This document shows, in pieces, positions 55,756 through 64,000 of a DNA stretch of 64,000 nucleotides. The notes under the pieces were generated by a model, which was not told the DNA's origin, ran no database searches, and saw only the letters and a program-made list of their open reading frames with translations. The stretch is from Hanleya hanleyi. Lineage: Eukaryota; Mollusca; Polyplacophora; Lepidopleurida; Hanleyidae. Made by a program: the position numbers and the translations under genes. Position 1 is the stretch's first letter, and the number at the start of each line of letters is the position of its first letter. The stretch covers positions 1 through 64,000 of the forward strand of contig JAVTVY010025073.1 of the NCBI GenBank assembly GCA_036873755.1, written 5' to 3'.

Positions 55756-58700
55756 CTGTGTGTCAAGGTCTACCAGAAAATATAAAGAAAATCAAAGTAC
55801 TTAAAGTACTGATGTCGGGTTTACTTGAATTGTATTCACTGTGGCGTTTAAGATATAGTAATGTAGAAATGCATAGATAATTGGAAGCATAAGCTGTGAT
55901 AACTTACTTTGTATAGAGTGGCAAATAATATTATGTTTGCCGATGCAAAGTCTATACTGTTCCAAAGAAACTCCCATTTTGTTATATGCAGTAGTTTACT
56001 GTGTATGGTTCAAATTTTTTCTTTCAGTTCAATACCTGTTTCAACACCTGTTTCAAACTCCTGTTTTCAATACCTGTTTCAACTCCCGTTTTCAGCAAAA
56101 TAGATCAACTCAAGATTGCTTCAGCTCCAAGACTGTTTCGCTTTTAACACCCCCAGATATATCAACTCCACCGTCATTTATTTCCTGCAAAAAAATTCTT
56201 CTTCAAGACTGGACGGTCACTGTCGCCTGTCGGTGTGCTATCACTCCCCACACAGTCAGGTTGTTGACGCACAACTTTGATTATCAGATAATTACGAATT
56301 TGTCTATATTATAGAGAAGTAAGCTTTTGAAAAGAACTCATCTGTGATAAATAATAAACTTAACCACAATCACTGCTCAAAGACGAACTGCCTGATCTGA
56401 ACAACGATAGATCTGATCAACATCGGGTGTGGAGAATGGACCGTGGAGAATGACCCTTCCCGCCGTAACAAATGATACCGGATAAAATAGAATGGAAAGG
56501 CAAATTTTAAAAGAAATTGGAAAGATCAACTTTACTGCGATAATGTTCACATTATCAAGTTAAATGCACAAGCTACCGTGCATTGTAAATATGTTTATGA
56601 CTGTCAGACAGAAGAACGATACTTTTTTATGAATGTTGTAAGGGGCATCAAATGAGAACAGTCTCCGGGCAGGAGATCAAAACTACACATGTGCAGAAGA
56701 AAAAAGAAAAACTGAAGAGTGATACTAATGTAGGGTTTACCCTTGGTAAACCCGACAAAAACTAAATGGCTGACTTGATGACGTCACAGTAACATCAGAC
56801 TTCAGACCAAAAGAGGCGCGTTTCCGCCATTTTATCGATGGATTTTTGGGCTTCATTTAATCTGCAATTTTCTCCCCAAAAGCTGATTAGAATACCATGC
56901 TGGAAAGTATTATTTGGTGAGAATAAATCGTCTGTTCTGCTTCTTTGTGGCCGAAAAATGTATGTACAACTTTCCATACTTCAGGAGTATATAGGGCCCT
57001 CCTCAAAGACCAGATAGTTTCCCGTCGTTTCCCAAAGGCCTGAAAATTACAAGATTTATCGCATAAATGGGAGCAATTTAATCCATGTGTGTACCGTCTA
57101 TATAAGTTAGTTTCATTATATCAGTTAGTTTTACTTGGGACACATTGCTGGGTGTCCTACCATAAATGAATATTTCCTGTATAGTTCGAACAATTGTCTC
57201 ATGGCTATTCCTAACACTTCCGTAGATGATTTGTTTGTTGTGGACACGAGGAAACTTGTTGACGATATCAGTTTCACAATCGTCGGTGGTATCAAATGCT
57301 ACAAGTAGACGAAGAGATGCTCAGCTATACGAGTGAAAGGAAGACATGGTTTTCAAAGGGAAAATAGTAAATGGATTAGTGGATACTTGCAACCTGAGTA
57401 AAATAATACCTAGATTCCTAGCTGCCTATTAAGTTCTGAAGACATTCATATTGATGTTCTCGTGACTACCGGTCATTGATCCGTACCTTGGCGAGTCTTG
57501 CCCACCAGAATTTTCAAATACTTGCATCTTTTTACCCCACACTGGTTATCTTGCGTTTAATTGTATATATGACAAATGAGGTACAGTAGGATACATTTGA
57601 ATAACAATGTATTCGATTATAATCGCTCCTGTTTGCACTTTAATATATCTAAAATTCTTGCTTTGAGCGATCATGCCCCTTCCTCAAGCCTCCGCCCATA
57701 TCAACCCACCTTACATCATGCAGGAGGCGTTATCCTTAGGCCTAAATAGGCCTAAATGTGTATACGCCGCCATTGGAACAAAAGAGTCTGCTTTCATTTT
57801 ATGAAATACAGATATGTTCATATCTGTTATCCTGTTGATAATTCCTTGCCTTTAATGCACCCATGTTGGTAACAAGTAATATTTTTGAAAGAAAACGTAT
57901 CCTATAGATTGCAACAACGTTGTTACACTCAGTATCAGTGGTGCTATTTCGAGTCACAATTGAAGTAAAATACTTCGAATCCAGTGTCAATCCGAATGTT
58001 CAGAATCTCAAAAGGGAACTGAACTCCAACAATGTATCGAGTTTACATTGCGAACCTTGGTGGTTAGCTGTGCCTTGAATATTCCGAGATCTTTACATCC
58101 GATTCAACGTCATCAGTGACACTGCTAATTGAAAATTATTACCAATTAGGAAGGAAATGCTAATAAATTATTACGAGGAAAATAATTTATAGATCAGGTG
58201 TTGTCCATACACAATTTTTAATGAAAGCACAGTAAGAGGAGACAGCACAATTTATTATAAATCTCCGGAATCATTTAACGACATGTCCAAGAGGATTGTT
58301 AGGCAATTCTGAGCAGTTATATTCGAGATAATCACGAAACAAAGGGGAATCTCAAGGAAGAAAAGTACAAAAATGTATCAATATTTGCCAGGTTGATTAT
58401 ATTTGATTATCCTGTGTCCGATATTCGTGTACCATATAACGGATTTCAGAATTCTTTGCTTAGAATATATATGATGCGATTGGAATATCCGCTACAGCGA
58501 AGGAACTGTCCACAAATGAAGCTGCTTTCATCTTAGCTTTTCTTCTTGTGGCAATTTAAAAACATGAAAATCAAAACTAATTCTGAAATTTCGGATGATT
58601 TAATCAGTTTAACGGAACATAAAAATGGTGGTGGGAAACAATGCCGACGTACTGACATGAAGTCATATGACCCCACAGACAAATATACCGACTGCATATT

Positions 58701-60156
58701 TTTAAAAACATCACAAGAACCAAAAGTGATCCATGTGATGATTTGTATCGCAGCCACGCTTTGATTGTAGCTGTTCATGTGGACATATTGAATGACAAGA
58801 TCACATAGAACCGGCTTGAGCGCTACTAGATACAAATATTCAGTGTTGATGTAATAGCTCTATCAAGTCATCTGTTGGAAAAGATGAACTATGTGACCGC
58901 CAGATAGTTAAAAAAACAAAACAAAAAAACATCCCAAACGAGGGTGTATTCATTGTATACAACTTGGTATTCAGAACAAATACCTATGAGGCCCGACGCC
59001 GACCAAGTGCTTTATTCTCCACCAGACATAAAACTACAATAACAATGATTTGTACAGAGGGCAAGCCACGGAGACGAAATGTTCACCAGCAGAATCTCAC
59101 CTTACACGCGACATTAAAAGGGTGGTGGAAAACGATGCCGGCGTACTGTTCAAAGCTATCCAATGGTGCCACACAGAAAGCCTATATGTGATGCCAGGAA
59201 CACATATATACAGATATTGGTAGACAACGTTCATATCATTATTGAGGTTTGAAAAAAACTACATGTCAGCTTGTGACGTTAAAAAAAAAAAATCCGATAC
59301 ATATTGACTTCCCTGTGCATGGTACATCATTTAACACTTTACTTGAAAAGACTGACCTACAATTATGAATGTTACGCTAGTTCAAACATCCATACCCCCT
59401 TGTCGGGGAACTGAATATATGACATTTTTTGTTATAAACAGTTCTGCAGCCTATAATGACGTGAATTGGGAATGTCACCATATCACAAATTATTCTGCAT
59501 GGGCCATGGGAGCATGGGCAGCAACCTGCAAAGTATTGCGCTGGTATTAAATTAGCTATGCCGCCGGACTAATAAATCCAACTGCTCACAAACCCTCTAG
59601 CCTTGCAGTAGTGAATGAGATATCGTCCTACATTCTCTTTCGATTTCGACGGCTAGCAGTGGAGGGTGTGACACAGCCTGTAGATTACAATAAGGCCGAT
59701 TAGATCAGGGACCATAAGATATTCCTGCGAAAACCAGTCAGTCGGTGAGATAAAGCCGTAACACCAATCACATGTAGAATGTATATGCTTGACATTAATT
59801 GCATGAATAATCTTAATGTGTCAGTTTAAAACTGCTGACCACCTCTCTCTCTGAAGCATCTGGCTCAAGATTATTAAGCAGTTTTTGGATTATTGACGAG
59901 GAATTGATTTGTGGACACGAAGGGCTCTTAGGAAGTGCGACATGGATATTATATTGATGGATATATGAATTTGCTAAACATGTTATAGTATTATACGATT
60001 ATCATTACTATAGTATCATGATATAATAGATTATAGTATCGTGACATAACAGATTCACTATATGAACATTTCATGGCATAACAGTATTAATTTACATCGA
60101 CATGTCGGTTCTGTCTGGGTATGTAATTCTTATGTGATCTTTCATTTCATTCACAG
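55756..60156. other. Non-coding intron sequence
   Basis: 58635-58790 repeats 46430-46600. 59100-59160 repeats a phrase just before it. 59840-60120 holds faint remnants of the RT-associated repeat. No gene supported. Confidence 0.4.
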
Positions 60157-60251
60157 TGGCCACCATATACAATGTTCCACGAATCAAGTTGCAAGTTGTA
60201 CGGATTTTGCATCGATATTTTGAGGGAGCTTGCAGAACTGCTTAATTTCAG
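60157..60251 (+). CDS. Ionotropic glutamate receptor exon (S1 ligand-binding segment)
   Basis: A 95-base exon between ttcattcacag and gtgcgtaac. It reads WPPYTMFHESSCKLYG then FCIDILRELAELLNF, matching the iGluR S1 signature (PPY-x-M ... G-F/Y-CIDLLKELAE). It ends in phase 2, and the next exon supplies the third base. The strong motif match plus phase agreement with both neighbours makes this the best-supported host coding sequence in the window. Confidence 0.88.
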
Positions 60252-60808
60252 GTGCGTAACAGGAAATACGTCGAAAAAGGCATCACAGGCCAACACTTAT
60301 TAGACAATGATTATTTAGCAAAAATCCCCCGCCAATAATAAAAAAAGATCCATATTCCATAGTCAGACGTCGTCCATAAAAATATCTGTGTCCAGATAAT
60401 GCCATTTACATAGGACGATATCGGAGTCAAACTTAAACCATGCAAAATAACAAATATTTATAAAAACAAGCTAATTTCTTGAAAGTGATAACTGATCACT
60501 TGAGTTGAAACTTCTAATGCTATATATTTGGGTCAAGCTCTACAAGAAAATGTAAAATAAAAGTCAAGATGACCACCATAAAGCGACGTCATCTTGTCGG
60601 AATTTTTGTCGCTTATTTTCCCGGCTGGGGAACCATGTCTAGATATGATACCTTATTTGGACACTGTTTCGCGTTTACTATATTTGTCCTCGTTTTTGTG
60701 TGTAATGACAAGGGTCGTTATAATAACACTGTTTTCTCTGATTGGCTAAAAGTTGTATTTTGAAATTCACACGGAATTTAAAATTTGATGTCAGTTATAA
60801 TATGCCGT
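60252..60808. other. Non-coding intron sequence
   Basis: 60340-60440 resembles a decayed inverse piece of the RT-associated repeat (gtcgtccataaaaatatc). Nothing else seen. Confidence 0.4.
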
Positions 60809-61024
60809 GATAGTATATCTGAGTTTACTTAGATTGGCTCGGGCCCACCGAGATCACATTATTACATATAAAAACACATATAGACAATGCACAGAAAATG
60901 AGCTCATGCGATAGGGATTTATGATCCATTCCCTGAATTTACAACTTCACTTACGGGGTTGGAATTCATGGGGACTTTCTATCCCTGTTAAACTTGTTAT
61001 TACACTTCTCCACATTAAGTGATG
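60809..61024 (+). repeat. 216-bp direct repeat, copy 1
   Basis: gatagtatatctgagtttac to cattaagtgatg; near-identical to 61877-62092. It abuts the RT fragment on its right. Confidence 0.9.
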
Positions 61025-61541
61025 GGATGTTTCTTTGTTTATAGAGTTGCTTGAATTTCTCATTAAAAATATCTATGTGAAATTTGGCAACACAATATAT
61101 CAACAGCATATATGTATTCCTATGGGTACTAATTGTGCACCCCTGTTGGCTGAACTATATCTGTTCACTTATGAATATGACTATATACAGGCGCTTTCAA
61201 AAACCGATCCATTCAAACCCCGTTTCTTCTCATTCACCAAACGCAATTACAATCATTACAATTTCGACATCGTAAACTATCCCTTTCTGGACAGCAATAT
61301 TCCAGTGGGGCCTGCATATGGCGTATATATATCTCGCCTAGTAGCATTTGCTAGATCCTGTGTTAAATGTGATGAATTTAATCAACGTCACAAAACATTG
61401 TTGCAAAAACTTATAAAACAGGGCTATACCACCAAGTGCCTCCACTCAAAGTTTCTCAAATTTGGCGATACATATCGCAAGCTGATAGCAAAATACGAGC
61501 GTGCAAGATCTATGGCGTTACGTGTCGTAACTTGTGCCTAA
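61020..61541 (+). pseudogene. Internally deleted reverse transcriptase fragment
   Basis: Matches the RT at 28524-29516 from the middle onward (LFIELLEFLIKNIY, motif B with PMGTNCAPLLAELYLF). It then skips the motif C YIDD region (break after SFTKRN) and rejoins at YNFDIVNYPFLDSNI. Lacking motifs A and C, it cannot be active. It lies in the receptor intron, in the same orientation as the gene. Confidence 0.85.
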
Positions 61542-61564
61542 TTCGGCTTAACCCGGGGCTGGGG

Positions 61565-62290
61565 GCCGTATGAACCCATGATTCTCATATTAACAGACAC
61601 AATCAAAGCTTGACTGAGATACATCATTCTCTAGATGACGACTTTACAACTAATATTATGGATTAAGAATACTGATCAGCGATACGGATTTGATATTTTT
61701 GGACGTACTGCATGTAGAAGTAGTAATCTGATTGGACTCGAACCAGCCTTCGGAACTATCGCTCCATAGTATTGGTCCGGCCCAATCTAGGTAAACCAAG
61801 ATGGTTTATCGGGGAAATACCATCTAGTGGTAACGCTACGAACAATTCGTGCGAGCTGTTCGCCCGTGTTCTCCGAGATAGTATATCTGAGTTTACTTAG
61901 ATTGGCTCCGGGCCACCGAGATCACATTATTACATATAAAAACACATATAGACAATGCACAGAAAATGAGATCATGTGATAGGGATTTATGATCCATTCC
62001 CCGAATTTACAACTTCACATACGGGATTGGAATTCATGGGGACTTTCTATCCCTGTTAAACTTGTTATCACTCTTCCCCACATTAAGTGATGTCTTGCTG
62101 GCATCATTGAAAACTGTTGACCGCTTCTCTCTTGCAGGAAACTAGCTTATGTTTATGTATACTATGATTGTCTTTTTGAATTTGGTGCTAATACTGTTGT
62201 ATGGAATATGGAATAGGTCTTTGGATTATGGACGCCGATATTCTTTAATGGACGACGGCTTAATTATGAATGCCGGATCAGACGCTTGTA
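61565..62290 (+). repeat. RT-associated repeat, split by a 388-bp insertion
   Basis: 61565-61703 and 62090-62290 together make one copy of the 340-bp repeat ending in gacgcttgta. The insertion (61704 to about 62091) includes the second 216-bp direct repeat (61877-62092). The repeat ends 25 bases before the next receptor exon. Confidence 0.85.
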
Positions 62291-62315
62291 ATATTCCAGT
62301 TCACATGTTTTACAG

Positions 62316-62403
62316 TTACACATTAGAATTGCCGCCAGACGGAGAATGGGGAGTTTTGAAGGAAAACGGTTGGTCAGGCGTCGTTGGACTTTTAGCAAGA
62401 AAA
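62316..62403 (+). CDS. Ionotropic glutamate receptor exon (S1 ligand-binding segment, continued)
   Basis: An 88-base exon between ttttacag and gtaagtaat. Its first base completes the codon left open by the previous exon, then it reads YTLELPPDGEWGVLKENG and WSGVVGLLARK. This corresponds to the iGluR stretch Y-x-L-x-PDG-x-x-G ... W-x-G-M/VVG-L-L. It ends in phase 0; the next exon is beyond the window. The acceptor lies 25 bases after a retroelement repeat, so most of its polypyrimidine/branch region is repeat-derived. Confidence 0.88.
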
Positions 62404-62689
62404 GTAAGTAATACGGTCGTCAAAGCAACGAGTAGATGCGAAAGTGTACATTATCACCAGATAATTTTACAGTAGACGAGTGAAGCTTTCTTCTGGTGAG
62501 AAAAGGTACAAATATTATCCTAGAGCTAAATATTAGCTCATGGGTCCACCTTAGGGAAATGTGATGTGTTTCAGATAATTTGGGATAAGTTCCATCATAA
62601 TTCGCATGCTCAAAATTATATGGTGAAGTGTGGCCGAGACATCCACCCGAGCAACGAAACCGTTTACAATCATGAATTAAGTTCTAATT
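62404..62689 (+). other. Receptor intron, non-coding
   Basis: Starts with a strong donor (gtaagt). Nothing else seen. Confidence 0.5.
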
Positions 62690-63700
62690 GCCATAACCCG
62701 CTGAAGTTAGTTCTGTGGTCACAGTCAACTCGCTAATTGACACTTGACCACATGTGCATTCCTTCCTAACCCCTCTCTGACACTTCACTTCGTGTACATT
62801 CCCCCCTAACACTGCTTTGACAGTCGATTTCATGTATATTGCTCAATAAGACCGCTTTGGCACGCGATTTCACGCACATTCCTTCCCAACACCGCTTTGA
62901 CACTCCACTTTACGTGCATTTCTCCCTAACACCGCTTTGACACTTGACTTCAAATACATTCCTCCCTAACTCTGTTGACACTCAACTTGATATTCATTTA
63001 TCCCTAACACCGCTTTGACACTCCACTTCACGTGCATTCCTCCCTAACACTGCTTTGACATCCGACTTGATGTACATAACTCCCTAATCCCTCTTTGATA
63101 GATAGCTGAAATAAACCTGAACTCGATAGATATGAAACACACCTAACCCTAAGTCCTCATTCCGATTTGGCACACGACGACACATATATTTCTCCTTAAT
63201 ACCGCTTTGACACACGGCCAGACTCGACCAGAGGTATATTCCTCCCTAACCGCGCTATGACACTCCACGTATATTCCTACCTAACACAGATTTGACAGTC
63301 AACTTTACGTACATTCGTCCCTAACACCGCTTTGACACTCGATTTCATCAACATTCTTCCCTAACACAGCTTGAATACTCGACAACACATACATTCCTCC
63401 CTATCCCTGCTGTCACACTCCACTATACGTGCGTTCCTCCCTATCACCGCTTTGACACACAACTTCACGTGCATTCCTCCCTATCACCGCTTTGACACTC
63501 GACTTCATCTATATTCCTCCCTAACACCGCTTTGATACTCGACCACACGTGCATTCCCCCGTATCACTGCTTGACATTCGACTTCACGCACATTCCTCTC
63601 TAACACCACTTGGCCACTCGATTTCATGCACACTCCTCCCTAACACCGCTTTGACACTCGACTTCACATACACTGCTCCCTAACTCTGCTATCACGTATA
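62690..63700. repeat. Minisatellite, ~46-bp units
   Basis: About twenty diverged units of cattcctccctaacaccgct followed by ttgacactcgacttcac. Unit length varies from 38 to 52 bp. Lies in the receptor intron. Confidence 0.85.
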
Positions 63701-64000
63701 CATTTATAATATTGTCATAAACGGAAGCTCATGCAAGCCAGTCAGTCGTATTATTAAGGAATAGAAGAGCAACACTCTCTCGAATATCTCCTTGTGGAAA
63801 TACACAGAATGTTTACACTACTTGGTGTTGTTGTAACTTTTGACGCGTGAATTTATCGGAGTCGACCAACCCCACTAATGCAGTTACATGTATTTTGCAC
63901 CGTCCTCCACCTGTAATTTAACTTTTAAATTGGAATACTCACCAACCTTAACAGCCTTTATCTCCATTCCTGGTGGAATAAAAGCCTGATTGCGAAATAG
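63701..64000. other. Non-coding
   Basis: Nothing recognised. Confidence 0.4.

Noticed and set aside
62690..63700. CRISPR-like array
   Set aside because: Units are contiguous, vary in length and diverge; there are no unique spacers, and the setting is eukaryotic.

Overview
The window looks like nuclear DNA of a bilaterian animal, most likely a mollusc. It is AT-rich and mostly non-coding. It carries GT-AG split exons of an ionotropic glutamate receptor, a SINE tail of a type I associate with molluscs (16530-16590), and dense layers of decayed mobile DNA. The mollusc call is an inference; no marker gene settles it.

The main content is virus-like mobile DNA of the Maverick/Polinton (adintovirus-like) kind. 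(1) At 23617-42073 lies a degraded 18.5 kb element with terminal inverted repeats of about 1 kb. Its plus-strand genes run in order: small membrane protein, Bcl-2-like protein, penton-like protein, basic core-like protein, major capsid protein, adenain-type protease, DDE integrase, C2H2-tagged packaging ATPase with a C-terminal tail domain, and a second tail-domain protein. A C2H2-tagged protein-primed DNA polymerase B lies on the minus strand. Nearly every gene carries frameshifts or stops. (2) At 4503-12135 lies a 7.6 kb, almost perfect palindrome flanked by a 6-bp target duplication (ACCCAG). Each 3.8 kb arm holds one terminal repeat, a C2H2-ATPase-tail gene and a C2H2-tail protein gene; capsid, integrase, protease and polymerase genes are absent. 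It looks like a snap-back or defective genome that was integrated by an integrase supplied in trans. (3) At 1-544 lies a fragment of a third copy of this lineage.

Other mobile DNA: reverse transcriptase fragments (Penelope-like, tentative) with a roughly 340-bp companion repeat. They interrupt the capsid gene (27598-29806, as two inverted copies) and the integrase gene (32251-32355), and recur at 1776-2035 and 61020-62290. There are two foldback elements built from GACGTC repeats, each with a 6-bp target duplication (13838-15900 and 20698-21227). Further foldback or TIR elements lie at 17993-19215, 24152-25561 (inside the left Maverick TIR), 43831-44702 and 53167-55755 (nested). Tandem arrays lie at 1003-1212, 3350-4080, 19540-19640, 47205-47460, 50105-50870 and 62690-63700.

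The only host gene recognised is on the plus strand: three short exons (49478-49560, 60157-60251, 62316-62403) encode consecutive parts of the ligand-binding domain of an ionotropic glutamate receptor in compatible splice phases. Its introns hold most of the repeats in the last 15 kb, and the gene continues past the window end.
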